This document shows positions 26,073-39,551 of a stretch of 50,030 bases of DNA, in pieces (positions within the stretch are counted from its first letter, which is position 1; every line of letters begins with the position of its first letter). Location: positions 1 to 50,030 of the forward strand of contig NZ_SSCL01000021.1 in assembly GCF_005876955.1 (NCBI RefSeq), in the 5' to 3' direction. This DNA is from Sinomonas gamaensis. GTDB taxonomy: Bacteria; Actinomycetota; Actinomycetes; Actinomycetales; Micrococcaceae. The position numbers and the translations under genes were made by a program. The notes under the pieces were generated by a model, which was not told where the DNA came from, did not search any database, and saw nothing but the letters and a program-made list of their open reading frames with translations.

Positions 26073-27017
26073 ATGACTTCCAAGGCGGCGACCGCTCCCA
26101 AGGGGTCCGCGGGCCACCCCGAATTCCTCTCGCCCATGCTGGCGCAGCGAGAACGCCGGACCACCGTAGAGGTACTCGGCTCGCAGACTGCGGTCTTCGC
26201 CTACGAGCCCGTCTCAGGCGCCAGAGCGGACGCTCCCACAATCCTCGCGGTGCATGGGTTCCGGGGCACGCATCACGGGCTCCTCCGCATCGTCGACCAG
26301 CTCCCGGAGATCCGCGTGATCATGCCCGATCTGCCCGGTTTCGGGGACTCAGGGCCGCTTGCGGGCCGCCACGACATCGACGGCTACGCCGCGTGGCTGG
26401 GCGAACTTGCCGAGGCCCTGACGCTTCCCAGCGAGACCGTGCTGCTGGGCCATTCCTTCGGCTCGATCGTCGCGGCCAGCTTCTGCGCGGACAACCCCAA
26501 GCGGTTCTCGCGCCTGATCCTCGTCAATCCCATCTCCGCGCCCGCGCTCGAAGGGCCGAAGGGGATGCTCAGCCGACTGGCAGTCGCCTACTACCGAGCA
26601 GGAGCCAGCCTTCCCGAAAGGACCGGATCCGCGCTCCTGCGGCATCCCGCCCTCGTGCGCCTGATGAGCGAAGCGATGGCGAAGACCCGGGACGGGGCAC
26701 TGCGCAGCTTCGTTCACGGCCAGCATGCGGCCTACTTCTCCCGCTTCGCGAACCGGGACCTGCTCCTTGAGGCCTTCAGGGCCTCCGTCTCCCACACCGC
26801 CGCCGAAGCCGGAGACCGCCTCATGCTCCCCGTGCTCCTCGTGGCCGGCGACCGAGACGAAGTTGCGCCCCTGCCCGCTGTCCGCGCCTTCCACGACCGC
26901 CTGCCGGATTCCCGGCTCACGGTGATCCCCGGCGTCGGGCACCTGATCCACTACGAAACCCCGCAGCCGGCTGCGGACGCGATTCGCGCCTTCCTTGCCG
27001 AAGGAGCGGCCGAATGA
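26073..27017 (+). CDS. Alpha/beta-fold hydrolase, 314 aa
   Basis: This is a cytoplasmic alpha/beta hydrolase. An oxyanion-hole loop (LAVHGFRGTHHGLLRIVDQL), a nucleophile elbow (VLLGHSFGSIVAASF, Ser in GHSFG), an acid loop (LVAGDRDEVAPLPAV) and the catalytic His (VIPGVGHLIHYETP) are all present in order. A cap of about 90 residues lies between. The substrate is unknown. Its stop overlaps the start of the glycosyltransferase gene by 4 nt (ATGA), so a related envelope or polysaccharide role is possible but not shown. Confidence 0.85.
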   Translation: MTSKAATAPKGSAGHPEFLSPMLAQRERRTTVEVLGSQTAVFAYEPVSGARADAPTILAVHGFRGTHHGLLRIVDQLPEIRVIMPDLPGFGDSGPLAGRHDIDGYAAWLGELAEALTLPSETVLLGHSFGSIVAASFCADNPKRFSRLILVNPISAPALEGPKGMLSRLAVAYYRAGASLPERTGSALLRHPALVRLMSEAMAKTRDGALRSFVHGQHAAYFSRFANRDLLLEAFRASVSHTAAEAGDRLMLPVLLVAGDRDEVAPLPAVRAFHDRLPDSRLTVIPGVGHLIHYETPQPAADAIRAFLAEGAAE

Positions 27018-28141
27018 GACTCCTCGTCGACGCCCGGTTCACCCGCACCGACCACCACGACGGCATCAGCCGGTACGGGGCAAGCCTCATCGAAGCCGTC
27101 GCATCGCGGACCGAGACGGCCATGCTCATCAACGACGAGCGGCAGCTCGCGCTGCTCCCCGATGTGCCTCACGTCAAGGTGTCCAGCCCGCTCTCCCCCG
27201 CCGAGCTGTTCATCGCGGCCCGCGTCAACGGCCTCGAACCTGATGCCGTCTTCTGCCCCATGCAGACGATGGGAACGTGGGGCCGGCGGTACCCCCTCAT
27301 CCTGACGCTCCACGACCTCATCTACTACGAGCACCCGGAACCGCCGGGCTTCCTGCCCGCACCGGTCCGCGTCCTCTGGCGGCTCTACCACAAGGCCTAC
27401 TGGCCGCAGAGGCTCCTCCTTGACCGAGCCGACGTCGTCGCGACGGTGAGCCATACCACCAAATGGCTCATGGCGGAGAAGAAACTCACAAAGCGGCCCG
27501 TACGCATCGTGGGCAACGCGCCCCAGGGCGATCGCGACGTGCGGGACCCGTTGGCCGAACCGGCACGAAGCCTCATCTACATGGGCTCGTTCATGCCCTA
27601 CAAGAACGTCGAAACCGTCATCGCCGGGATGGCCTCGCTGCCTGAGTACACCCTGCACCTCCTCAGCCGCATCTCCCCTGCCCGACGCAGGGAGCTTGAA
27701 TCCCTGGTTCCCTCGGGGGCGCAGGTCGTCTTCCATGGCGGGGTCAGCGAGGAAGAGTACGAGACGCTGCTGCGGGAGGCCACGGCGCTGGTGAGCCTCT
27801 CGCGGTCCGAGGGCTACGGCTTGCCGCTCGTCGAGGCGATGTCCGTCGGGACGCCGGTCATCGCGAGCGATATCCCGATCTTCAGGGAGGTCGGCGGCGA
27901 CAGCACGCGCTTTGTCGATCCGGACTCCCCCGACGAGTTCGCGGCGGCCGTCCGCGAGCTCGAGCTTCCCGGCAGGTGGGGCGAGGCGTCCCGGGCGGCC
28001 GCGCAGCAGGCAGCCAAGTTCAGCTGGGATCAGTCGGCGCAAGCACTCTTGGAAGCGGCGGAAGAGGCCATCGAGCTGTTCGGCCGGCGCCGCCGCTTCG
28101 GCAAGCGCCGCATCAGATCAGCTCGGTCCCGTCGAGCCTGA
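27014..28141 (+). CDS. Glycosyltransferase family 4 (GT-B), 375 aa
   Basis: This is a retaining GT-B glycosyltransferase. The N-terminal half begins MRLLVDARFTRTDHHDGISR and includes PLILTLHDLIYYEHPEPPGF and RADVVATVSHTTKWLM. The donor-binding half has LIYMGSFMPYKNVETVIAGM, VVFHGGVSEEEYETLLREAT and SLSRSEGYGLPLVEAMSVGT (the E-x7-E motif), then PVIASDIPIFREVGG. The acceptor is unknown. The extreme C-terminus is very basic (RRRRFGKRRIRSARSRRA) and its last 29 nt overlap the 3' end of the converging priA gene. Confidence 0.88.
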   Translation: MRLLVDARFTRTDHHDGISRYGASLIEAVASRTETAMLINDERQLALLPDVPHVKVSSPLSPAELFIAARVNGLEPDAVFCPMQTMGTWGRRYPLILTLHDLIYYEHPEPPGFLPAPVRVLWRLYHKAYWPQRLLLDRADVVATVSHTTKWLMAEKKLTKRPVRIVGNAPQGDRDVRDPLAEPARSLIYMGSFMPYKNVETVIAGMASLPEYTLHLLSRISPARRRELESLVPSGAQVVFHGGVSEEEYETLLREATALVSLSRSEGYGLPLVEAMSVGTPVIASDIPIFREVGGDSTRFVDPDSPDEFAAAVRELELPGRWGEASRAAAQQAAKFSWDQSAQALLEAAEEAIELFGRRRRFGKRRIRSARSRRA

Positions 28142-30227
28142 GCTGCACCGGCTCGGAGCCGCGCCGAGCAGCTTGCGCGATGCGCGCCGCGCGGAGGCCC
28201 CGGGTCACCTCCGGGCCGTCCGCGACCGGGAAGAAGACCAGCAGCCGCCAGGAAGCCTGCGGCGTCACGCCCGAGAGCGGTACGGGGCCGGCGGTGCGCA
28301 CGCCGGGGCGCCCGAGTATGTCTGCGCTGGCCTGTGCGAAGGCTTCCACGGCCGTCCGCGTCCCCGTGGCCGCGGCAACCCGAACTGCGGGCGGTAGGCC
28401 CAGCGACCGCCGGAGACCGAGCTCCCGCGCCGCGAAACCGGACGGATCCCACCGCACGAATGCCGAAACGGCCTCGTGCTCGCTGGCCGTGATGACCACG
28501 CTTCCGCCCTCGGCCGCGGGCCGCACGAGCGCGGCCGCGTTGAGCCATCGCCGGAGCGCTTCCTCGCCGGCCCGCAGGCTCTCGCGGCCCAGCAGGGAGT
28601 CGCCGTCGAGCAGCAGGGCCGCGGCATAGCCCGACGCGACAACGGGCTCGGCCCCGACGGTCGCCACCACGAGCGCGGGCGTGTCCGGCACCTCGGACTT
28701 GACCTGCTCGCGCGACGAGGTCACCACGACCGCCCCGGGGAAGGCCCGGCCCAGCTCCTCCGCGGTTCGCAGCGCACCCACAGCCGTCCTGCGGAACGTC
28801 TGGCCCCCGCAATGCGGGCACGACCAGCTCCCTGCCGGAGTCCCGCACCATCGGCACCCGATGGTCCTTCGCCCGCCGGAAGCGGACTCCGCGAGCGGGC
28901 CCGCACACACAGCGCATCTCGCTGGCTCCCGGCACCGCTCGCAGGCCAGCGAGGGCGCATAGCCGGCCCGGGCCACCTGCACAAGGACCGGCCCTCGCTC
29001 GAGGGCTTCCCTCGCGAGCTGCCACGCGGCGTGCGGCAGCCTGGCGATGCGCGCATAGGGGTCGCGGGCGCTCTCGAAGCTGTCCGACGTGCTCACTGCG
29101 CGAGGCAGTCGGCGCCGGAGCTCGGTCCTCGAGGCGGCGATCCGCTGGAGCCAACCGCTCTCCACCAGCCGCTGGGTCTCCGCCGACACCGCGTGGCCCG
29201 CAAGGAGCAGCGCGGCGCCGTCGAGTTCCGAGCGGAGCAGGCATACCTCCCGCGCGTGGAAATAGGGTGCACGAGGCTCGGCGTGCAGGTCGTCGCCGTC
29301 GTCCCAGCACACCACGAGTCCGAGATTCCGAACTGGAGCAAGGGCGGCCCCGCGCGTTCCGACCGCCACCTTGGCCCTGCCCGAGAGCAGGTCGAGGTAC
29401 GCCCGGTAGCGTTTGGTGGGCCCGTCCTCGGCCGAGAGGCGCACGATGGGCTCGCCGGGCAGGGCTTCGGTGAGGGCCGTGAGGGCACGGTCCAGATCAC
29501 GCCGATCCGGAACGATGACGAGTGCACCGCGGCCGGAACCGTGAACGGTGCGCACGGCCTCGGCGACGAGCACTGGCCAGGCGCTGGGCCCGTAGGCCTC
29601 AACCGCCTCGAGCGAGGCTCGCGGGCTCCGCCCGGCGGCGAGGTGCCGGAGGAAGGCGGGCCCAGGATGCAGGCCGGCCCAAGCGGCGGGATCCTCCGCT
29701 CCCGTCACTTCGTCCACGGGGCCCGCTTCAAGAATCTCTGGGTCGTGCGACTCGGGAGCCGCGAGCTCATCGAGATACTCGGCTTCCACGCGGGCAGCAC
29801 GCGGCGGCACCGCGAACCGCAGGACATCCCCGAGGGCGCCCGCCCAGCGTTCGGCCACGGCGCGTGCTACCCGGACGACGGCGGGCGTGAGCACGACGGC
29901 GGGCGAGATCACCTTTCCGAGCGGCTGCAGGCCGACCCCGGCGTCCGACGACTCGGTTCGCTCGATGATGAACCCGGCGTGCTCCTGACCCGCGACCCGC
30001 ACGCGCACGCGCACCCCAGGCTGCGCCGCTTCCGAGAGATCCTCCGGAACGAGGTAGTCGAACAGTCGGTCAAGCTGCGGGAGCGGCGACTCCACGCACA
30101 CTCGCGCGACCGGAAGCTCTCGCGCGGCCACCGGCGTGCTCCGCGGCAGCTCTGGTTCAGGGAAACCGAGCAGGAGCGACGGCTGGGCGACAGGCTGAGG
30201 GCCAGAATCGGAGCCGCTGGCGCCCAT
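28113..30227 (-). CDS. priA: Primosomal protein PriA, actinobacterial ATPase-degenerate form, 704 aa
   Basis: PriA recognises stalled forks and reloads the replisome. The N-terminal 3'-binding domain (VCVESPLPQLDRLFDYLVPE, then PGVRVRVRVAGQEHAGFIIE) is clear. The helicase part is recognisable by position, but its Walker A (VHGSGRGALVIVPDRRDLDR) and DEAH equivalent (LVVCWDDGDDLHAEPRA) are degraded, as is usual for Actinobacteria. The zinc cluster survives (LACERCREPARCAVCAGPL, CRWCG, CPHCGG). The start is ATG 30225-30227, sharing one base with the metK stop (TGATG). Helicase activity is unlikely. Confidence 0.88.
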   Translation of the reverse strand: MGASGSDSGPQPVAQPSLLLGFPEPELPRSTPVAARELPVARVCVESPLPQLDRLFDYLVPEDLSEAAQPGVRVRVRVAGQEHAGFIIERTESSDAGVGLQPLGKVISPAVVLTPAVVRVARAVAERWAGALGDVLRFAVPPRAARVEAEYLDELAAPESHDPEILEAGPVDEVTGAEDPAAWAGLHPGPAFLRHLAAGRSPRASLEAVEAYGPSAWPVLVAEAVRTVHGSGRGALVIVPDRRDLDRALTALTEALPGEPIVRLSAEDGPTKRYRAYLDLLSGRAKVAVGTRGAALAPVRNLGLVVCWDDGDDLHAEPRAPYFHAREVCLLRSELDGAALLLAGHAVSAETQRLVESGWLQRIAASRTELRRRLPRAVSTSDSFESARDPYARIARLPHAAWQLAREALERGPVLVQVARAGYAPSLACERCREPARCAVCAGPLAESASGGRRTIGCRWCGTPAGSWSCPHCGGQTFRRTAVGALRTAEELGRAFPGAVVVTSSREQVKSEVPDTPALVVATVGAEPVVASGYAAALLLDGDSLLGRESLRAGEEALRRWLNAAALVRPAAEGGSVVITASEHEAVSAFVRWDPSGFAARELGLRRSLGLPPAVRVAAATGTRTAVEAFAQASADILGRPGVRTAGPVPLSGVTPQASWRLLVFFPVADGPEVTRGLRAARIAQAARRGSEPVQLRLDGTELI

Positions 30228-31459
30228 CAGTCGTTGAAGAAGTCCTTGAGATCCTGGACCCGGTCGAGCCGCTCCCAGGTGAAGTCGGGCTCGTCCCGGC
30301 CGAAGTGGCCGTGGGCCGCGGTCTTGGCGTAGATCGGTCGCTTGAGGTCGAGGGTGTCGATGATGGCCCGCGGCCGCAGGTCGAAGATCTCGTTGATCGC
30401 AGCGCTGATGCGGAGGGGGTCCACGCTCTCGGTGCCGAACGTCTCCACGTAGATCCCCACAGGACGCGCTTGGCCGATCGCATAGGCGATCTGGATCTCG
30501 GCCCGCCGCGCGAGACCCGCTGCGACCACGTTCTTGGCCACCCACCGCATGGCGTACGCCGCGGAGCGGTCCACCTTCGACGGGTCCTTGCCCGAGAACG
30601 CCCCGCCGCCGTGGCGCGAGAACCCGCCATACGTGTCGACGATGATCTTGCGCCCGGTCAGCCCCGCGTCCCCGACCGGCCCTCCGATGATGAACGGTCC
30701 GGCGGGATTCAGGATGCTGCGGACATGGGAAGACTCAAGCTGGCTCGCCGCCAGCACCGGCGCGATCACATGGTCCGCGAGGTCCGCCCGCAGCTGCGCG
30801 AGCTGAGTCCCCTCGGCGTGCTGGCTCGAGATCACGACTGTCTCGACGGACACCGGCCGATCGCCGTCGTAGCCCACGGTCACCTGTGTCTTGCCGTCGG
30901 GCCGGAGGTAGGGCAGTTCGCCGCTCTTGCGCACCTCGGTGAGCTTTTCCGAGAGTCGGTGCGCGAGCCAGATGGGCGTCGGCATGTAGGACGGGGTCTC
31001 GTCGCTCGCGTAGCCGAACATGATGCCCTGGTCGCCCGCGCCTTGGCGATCGTATTCGTCCTCGAGCGTCCCCTCGCGGGATTCGAGGGAATTGAAGACG
31101 CCGTCGAAGATGTCCGAGGACTGCTGTCCGATCGAGACGGACACCCCGCAGCGGGCCCCGTCGAAGCCGTTCGCCGACGAATCGTAGCCGATGCCGAGGA
31201 TGGTGTTGCGCACGATCTGCGGGATCTCGACGTACGCGTCCGTGGTCACCTCGCCCGCAACGTGGACAAGCCCCGTGGTCGCCATCGTCTCGACCGCGAC
31301 CTTCGACTCCGGATCGGCAGCCAGGAGCGCGTCAAGAATCGCGTCGCTGATCTGGTCGCAGATCTTGTCCGGATGCCCTTCGGTGACGGACTCAGAGGTG
31401 AAGAGCCGCAGGGCAGTCGTGTCGGCCGGGAGTCCGGCGCCGTGGGGAGCATGGGTCAC
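30227..31459 (-). CDS. metK: S-adenosylmethionine synthetase, 410 aa
   Basis: MetK makes SAM from methionine and ATP in the cytoplasm. All signatures are visible: [53 protein letters not shown] and the phosphate loop [20 protein letters not shown]. The length is normal. The start is GTG 31457-31459, with an AGGAAG some 14 nt upstream. It lies 44 bp after coaBC and is coupled to priA. No SAM riboswitch fits in the short upstream gap. Confidence 0.96.
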   Translation of the reverse strand: MTHAPHGAGLPADTTALRLFTSESVTEGHPDKICDQISDAILDALLAADPESKVAVETMATTGLVHVAGEVTTDAYVEIPQIVRNTILGIGYDSSANGFDGARCGVSVSIGQQSSDIFDGVFNSLESREGTLEDEYDRQGAGDQGIMFGYASDETPSYMPTPIWLAHRLSEKLTEVRKSGELPYLRPDGKTQVTVGYDGDRPVSVETVVISSQHAEGTQLAQLRADLADHVIAPVLAASQLESSHVRSILNPAGPFIIGGPVGDAGLTGRKIIVDTYGGFSRHGGGAFSGKDPSKVDRSAAYAMRWVAKNVVAAGLARRAEIQIAYAIGQARPVGIYVETFGTESVDPLRISAAINEIFDLRPRAIIDTLDLKRPIYAKTAAHGHFGRDEPDFTWERLDRVQDLKDFFND

Positions 31460-31503
31460 TGGAATACTCTACTTCCTGCCCGGCAGCTGGCCGGGGCGCG
31501 TGG

Positions 31504-32751
31504 TCACCGAGCGTCAAGCGCGCGGGCGAGACGGAGGACGACGGCGTCAGCCACCTCGTCCTTGCTCCCCGCCACATGCTGTGGCTCGGCACCGTCCTTC
31601 GCGAGGATCGTCACGGAGTTCTCGTCCTGGCCGAACACCCGGTCGGTCCCGACTTCGTTCACGACCAGGAGCTCGCAGCCCTTGCGTTCAAGCTTGGCGC
31701 GGCCGTACTCGAGGACGTCCGCGCCCTCATCGCCAGTCTCGGCCGCGAACCCGACAATGATCTGGTGCCCGCCCTCGCCGTCGCGCTGGCGCACCAGGTC
31801 CACGAGGATGTCCGGATTCCGGACGAGGGCGATCGGCTCGTCGGGGACGTCGTCGCGCTTCTTGATCTTGGACCGCTGAGGCCGGGCTGGACGGAAGTCC
31901 GCCACCGCGGCCGCCATGATGACGCCGTCCGCAGCCGAAGCGCGCTCCACCATCTCACCATGCAGCTCGAGGGCGGACTCCACGGAGACGAGCTCGACCC
32001 CCGCTGGAGGTGGAACCTCGAGATGGGCCGCCACCAGCGTCACGCTTGCGCCGGCGCGAAGTGCCGCCCGCGCGATGGCCACGCCCTGTTTCCCGGACGA
32101 ACGGTTGCCGAGGAAGCGCACCGGATCGATCGCCTCGCGAGTCCCGCCCGCGGAGACGAGGACCCGACGCCCGGCGAGCGGCCCCTCCTCAGGTGCGCGG
32201 CCGGCGTCGTCCATTGTCTTCGAGCCAGCCGCGACCAGGCGCAGCGCCTCCGCGAAGATCTCCTCTGGCTCCGGAAGCCGCCCAGGGCCGCTGTCCTTGC
32301 CGGTGAGGCGCCCCTCCGCAGGGTCCATCACGGCAACGCCACGAGAACGGAGCGTGGCAACGTTCGCCTGGGTGGCAGGGTGGCGCCACATCTCGGTGTG
32401 CATGGCGGGCGCCATGAGCACCGGGCACCTTGCCATGAGGAGCGCGTTGGTGAGGAGGTCATCGGCGTGCCCGCCCGCGGCGCGCGCGAGCAGATCCGCC
32501 GTGGCAGGAGCGACCACAATGAGCTCGGCCTCATGGCCAAGGCGCACGTGGTTGACCGTCTCGACGGCTTCGAACACGCTCGTCCGTACCGGCTTGCCCG
32601 AGAGAGCCTCCCACGTCGCCTTGCCGACGAAAGAGAGCGCAGCCTCGGTGGGGACAGCCGTCACGTCGTGGCCGGCCTCCGTGAAGAGCCGGAGGAGCGA
32701 GGCCGCCTTGTAGGCGGCGATCCCGCCCCCGACACCCAGGACGACGCGCAC
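31504..32751 (-). CDS. coaBC: Bifunctional CoaBC (phosphopantothenoylcysteine synthetase/decarboxylase), 415 aa
   Basis: CoaBC converts 4'-phosphopantothenate and cysteine to 4'-phosphopantetheine in CoA synthesis. The N-terminal FMN decarboxylase half has VVLGVGGGIAAYKAASLLRL, the catalytic-His region VETVNHVRLGHEAELIVVAP and VLMAPAMHTEMWRHPA. The C-terminal synthetase half has VLVSAGGTREAIDPVRFLGN, RSSGKQGVAIARAAL, AAAVADFRPA and the Lys loop KIKK. It lies 13 bp downstream of rpoZ. Full length. Confidence 0.95.
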   Translation of the reverse strand: MRVVLGVGGGIAAYKAASLLRLFTEAGHDVTAVPTEAALSFVGKATWEALSGKPVRTSVFEAVETVNHVRLGHEAELIVVAPATADLLARAAGGHADDLLTNALLMARCPVLMAPAMHTEMWRHPATQANVATLRSRGVAVMDPAEGRLTGKDSGPGRLPEPEEIFAEALRLVAAGSKTMDDAGRAPEEGPLAGRRVLVSAGGTREAIDPVRFLGNRSSGKQGVAIARAALRAGASVTLVAAHLEVPPPAGVELVSVESALELHGEMVERASAADGVIMAAAVADFRPARPQRSKIKKRDDVPDEPIALVRNPDILVDLVRQRDGEGGHQIIVGFAAETGDEGADVLEYGRAKLERKGCELLVVNEVGTDRVFGQDENSVTILAKDGAEPQHVAGSKDEVADAVVLRLARALDAR

Positions 32752-32764
32752 GCGGGGCCGGGCC

Positions 32765-33040
32765 TCAGTCCTGCTGGGTCTCGGACTCGCCCTCGGCGCG
32801 GCGCGCCACCAGAAGGCCGTCGTTGATCTCGCGCAGGGCGATCGACAGAGGCTTCTCGTTGAGCTTCGTGTCCACGAGCGGGCCCACGTATTCGAAGAGG
32901 CCCTCGTGGAGCTGGGCGTAGTAGGCGTTGATCTGGCGGGCGCGCTTGGCCCCGAAGATCACGAGCCCGTACTTCGAGTCCGACTTGGTCAGCAGATCAT
33001 CGATCGGCGGGTTGATGATTCCTTCGGGGTTCGACGTCAC
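32765..33040 (-). CDS. rpoZ: RNA polymerase omega subunit, 91 aa
   Basis: Omega helps fold and assemble the beta' subunit of RNA polymerase. The protein reads [20 protein letters not shown], then [20 protein letters not shown] and [18 protein letters not shown], the form typical of Arthrobacter relatives. GTG 33038-33040 is preferred because GGAGAATGAC lies just before it; the in-frame ATG at 33052 would put that site inside the gene. It sits 39 bp after gmk. Confidence 0.93.
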   Translation of the reverse strand: MTSNPEGIINPPIDDLLTKSDSKYGLVIFGAKRARQINAYYAQLHEGLFEYVGPLVDTKLNEKPLSIALREINDGLLVARRAEGESETQQD

Positions 33041-33079
33041 GTCATTCTCCAATGCACTGGCGGTTGGCCGGAACAGCCC

Positions 33080-33670
33080 TCAGCGCGCCGATTGGCGTGC
33101 GTGGGGGGTCAGGCCCATAAGTGAAACAAGCTCGTCTGCCGCGCGCCGGACATCGTCGTTGACGACGGTGTGGTCGAACTCCGGCTCGGCAGCGAGTTCT
33201 ATTTTAGCCGTTTCCAGACGGGCCTGCTGTTCCTCCGGCGATTCCGTGCCGCGGCCCACAAGCCGGCGCACCATTTCCTCCCAGCTGGGGGGCGCGAGGA
33301 AGACGAAGCGGGCGTCCGGCATTGCGGCCTTGACCTGCCGTGCGCCCTGCAGATCGATCTCGAGCAATACGGCCTTGCCCTCCGCGATCGCGCTTTCGAC
33401 CGAGGCACGGAGGGTCCCGTAGCGGTTCTTCCCGTGCACCGCGGCCCATTCGAGGAAGGCTCCTTCTTCGATGAGCCGGTCGAACTCCTCGGCCGACTTG
33501 AAGTAGTAGTGCACGCCCTCCTGCTCGCCCGGACGGGGCGGACGGGTCGTGGCGGAGACGGAGAGCCAGACTTCCGGGTAGGTGTCGCGAATGTACGTCG
33601 AGACCGTCCCCTTTCCGACGGCGGTAGGGCCTGCGAGGACGGTCAATCCCGTGTGCTTTGTGCTCTCCAC
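33080..33670 (-). CDS. gmk: Guanylate kinase, 196 aa
   Basis: Gmk phosphorylates GMP to GDP. The P-loop is [20 protein letters not shown]-binding text follows: [20 protein letters not shown] and [15 protein letters not shown], then [20 protein letters not shown] and [20 protein letters not shown] (lid). The start is GTG 33668-33670 with a GGAGCAAC site. It lies between mihF and rpoZ in the usual actinobacterial order. Confidence 0.95.
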   Translation of the reverse strand: MESTKHTGLTVLAGPTAVGKGTVSTYIRDTYPEVWLSVSATTRPPRPGEQEGVHYYFKSAEEFDRLIEEGAFLEWAAVHGKNRYGTLRASVESAIAEGKAVLLEIDLQGARQVKAAMPDARFVFLAPPSWEEMVRRLVGRGTESPEEQQARLETAKIELAAEPEFDHTVVNDDVRRAADELVSLMGLTPHARQSAR

Positions 33671-33716
33671 GCCTGCCCGTTGCTCCTTCCGGCGGCGCCT
33701 TCGCGCCTGAAAATCA

Positions 33717-34034
33717 TTAGTCCGCTTCGAGAAAATCTATCAGCGCTCGCCGCTGGTGCACGCCGAGCCCGCGCAGGCGCCGACTCGCCGCGATGCCCAG
33801 CTGTTCGAGGATGGCGATAGAACGCACCGGCCCGATCCCGTGGAACGACTCGAGGAGTTCGGTCACCTTGAGCCGTGCGAGCGCCTCGTCCTGCTCGGCC
33901 TGCCGGAACAGCTCGCTGAGGCTCAGCCGGCCTGCCCTGAGCGCCGACTTTGCCTCAGCCCGGCGTGCGCGGGCTGCCGTGGCCTTGGACACTGCCCGGC
34001 TGCGTTCTTCAGAGGTCAGGGGGTTGAGTCCCAT
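33717..34034 (-). CDS. mihF: Mycobacterial-type integration host factor, 105 aa
   Basis: mIHF is a small nucleoid DNA-binding protein of Actinobacteria, unrelated to HU-like IHF, and is also a host factor for phage integration. The protein starts [20 protein letters not shown] (start set by GGGAGGCG upstream). It has the conserved [20 protein letters not shown] and [20 protein letters not shown] helix-two-turn-helix region and ends ALIDFLEAD. Its position between pyrF and gmk is the usual one. Core gene, intact. Confidence 0.92.
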   Translation of the reverse strand: MGLNPLTSEERSRAVSKATAARARRAEAKSALRAGRLSLSELFRQAEQDEALARLKVTELLESFHGIGPVRSIAILEQLGIAASRRLRGLGVHQRRALIDFLEAD

Positions 34035-34139
34035 GCTCGCCTCCCACAATCGCGTCGCGCGCACCCCCACGCGGATACATGCGAACCTAGCCCGCCGAGC
34101 CGTTGCGTGGCAATGCCCGGAGCCTTGTGGGACCTTGGG

Positions 34140-35004
34140 TCAGGAGAGCTCGGCGAGCGTTCGCTCCGCGCGCTCTCGAAGTCCTGCACGGCTCGGTCCA
34201 CCTGCGAGGATGTCCCGGCTCGAGGTCCCCAGGACGCGGGAATAGGCGTCGCCGAAGGTCGACCGGAGCTGGGCGCCAGAGGCCCCCTGGGCGCCGAGGC
34301 CGGGAGCGAGGATGGGGCCACCCATTGAGGCAAGGTCGAGTCCGAGGCGGCCGACGGCGTCACCCACCGTTGCGCCGACCACGAGCCCCACGCTGCCGAG
34401 GACTTCCTCCGCGTACCTCGCGTTCTCGGCTGCGGCGGCTTCACACACCCCCTTCGCCACGGAATGCGCGCCGCCCGTGTGCTGGACGGAGGCTCCCTCG
34501 GGGTTCGACGTGAGCGCGAGGACGAAGACGCCCCTTCCCGTGACCGCGGCCAAATCCAGGGCCGGCCGCAGCGACTCGAAGCCGAGATAGGGGCTCAGGG
34601 TGACGGCATCCGCCGCGAGCGGGGAGCGGTCACCGAGCCAAGCGTCCGCGTACGCGGCCATGGTCGAGCCGATATCTCCCCGCTTCGCGTCGGCAATGCT
34701 CAGCACGCCGGCCGCAGCCGACGCCGCCAAGACCTCCTCGAGCACCGCGAGCCCGGCCGCGCCGTGCCGCTCGTAGAGCGCCACTTGCGGCTTGAGCGCT
34801 GCGGCGAGATCCGCGACCGCGTCGACGACGGCGAGCGAGAAGCGCCGCACCCCGTCGACGTCGTCCGCGAGTTCCCAGCGCTCCAGAAGCCCGGGGTGGG
34901 GGTCGATGCCCACGCATAGAGGGCCCCGCTCCCCCATCGCCTGCGCGAGCCTCGCACCGAACGGTGCACGACTGAGCGCACGACTCAGCGCGCGGCCCGC
35001 CGCC

Positions 35005-35012
<8 letters not shown>
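34140..35012 (-). CDS. pyrF: Orotidine 5'-phosphate decarboxylase, type 2, 290 aa
   Basis: PyrF makes UMP from OMP, the last step of the pathway encoded here. The catalytic signature [20 protein letters not shown] is complete; substrate-site text includes [33 protein letters not shown] and [15 protein letters not shown]. Length and motif spacing match the long subfamily found in Actinobacteria. GTG 35010-35012 overlaps the carB stop by 8 nt. A short duplicated ALSR-ALSR in the N-terminus comes from a small tandem repeat. Confidence 0.93.
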
Positions 35013-38336
<3,324 letters not shown>

Positions 38337-38337
<1 letters not shown>

Positions 38338-39539
38338 TACTTCGCTTCCTCGCTCTGAGAAGTCTTCTGCTGGTCCAGTTGGCGCTGCTCTTCCATCAGC
38401 TCGATGAACCGGTCGAACAGGTACGCGGCGTCGTGCGGGCCGGCGGCCGCCTCCGGGTGGTATTGGACGGAGAACGCGGGGATGTCAAGGCACGCGAGGC
38501 CCTCGACCACCTGGTCGTTGAGGCTCACGTGGCTCACCTCGACACGCCCATAGCGCGACTCGGGCGCGGGCGTCGGGCCGTCGAGCGGCGCGTCGACCGC
38601 GAAGCCGTGGTTCTGCGACGTGATCTCGACCTTGCCGGTGCGGCGGTCCATGACCGGCTGGTTGATCCCGCGGTGGCCGTAGCGCAGCTTGTAGGTCCCG
38701 AAGCCGAGGGCGCGGCCCAGGATCTGGTTCCCGAAGCAGATTCCGAAGTAGGGAATCTGCTCGTCGAGCACCGAGCGGAGCAGGTTGACCTGAACGTCTG
38801 CGGTGGCCGGGTCGCCGGGGCCGTTGGACATGAAGAACCCGTCGGGATTGACGGCCTTGACGTCCTCGAGCGTCGAGCCGGCGGGCAGGACGTGGACGCG
38901 CACGCCGCGTTCGGCGAAACGGTGCGGCGTCATGGACTTGATCCCGAGATCGATGGCGGCGATGGTGAAGCGGGGTTCCCCCTCCCAGCCATGGTCGGAC
39001 GGCTCCACGACGTAGGCCTCGTCCACGCTCACTTCCTCGGCCAGGCGCGAGCCCTCCATCCCAGCGCTCGCGAGCACTTCGTCGAGGAGCTCCTTGTCGC
39101 TGCGCTCGGCGGCCTGCCCAGAGAAGATGCCGGCGCGCATCGTCCGGTGCTCGCGGAGATGGCGGGTGATCGCCCGGGTGTCAACGCCCTGGATGCCCAC
39201 CACGCCCTGATGGGCGAGCTCGTCGTCGAGGCTGCCCTCGGAACGCCAGTTCGAGGGACGGCGGGCGGGGTCGCGGACCACATACCCGGAGACCCAGATC
39301 CGCCGCGACTCGGGATCCTCGTCGTTGACGCCGGTGTTCCCGATATGCGGGGCCGTCTGGACAACGATCTGGCGCGCGTAAGACGGGTCCGTCAGCGTCT
39401 CCTGGTAGCCCGTCATGCCTGTCGCGAAGACCGCCTCGCCGAGCGTGGTACCCACGGCACCGTAGCTGCGGCCGCGGAACATCCGCCCGTCTTCGAGCAC
39501 CAATACAGCCCTGTTCAGCTTGGCCGCCTGGTTCGTCAT
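38337..39539 (-). CDS. carA: Carbamoyl-phosphate synthase small (glutaminase) subunit, 400 aa
   Basis: CarA hydrolyses glutamine and channels ammonia to CarB. The N-terminal domain has [20 protein letters not shown] and [20 protein letters not shown]. The class I amidotransferase domain has the nucleophile Cys in [20 protein letters not shown] and the His/Glu pair in [23 protein letters not shown] 39539 is used; an in-frame GTG at 39548 is possible. It follows the membrane-protein gene by 12 bp. Confidence 0.95.
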
Positions 39540-39551
39540 CTCACTCACTCT

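Noticed and set aside
31460-31503. SAM riboswitch before metK
   Set aside because: Only 44 bp separate coaBC and metK, too short for any known SAM riboswitch, and no conserved core was seen.
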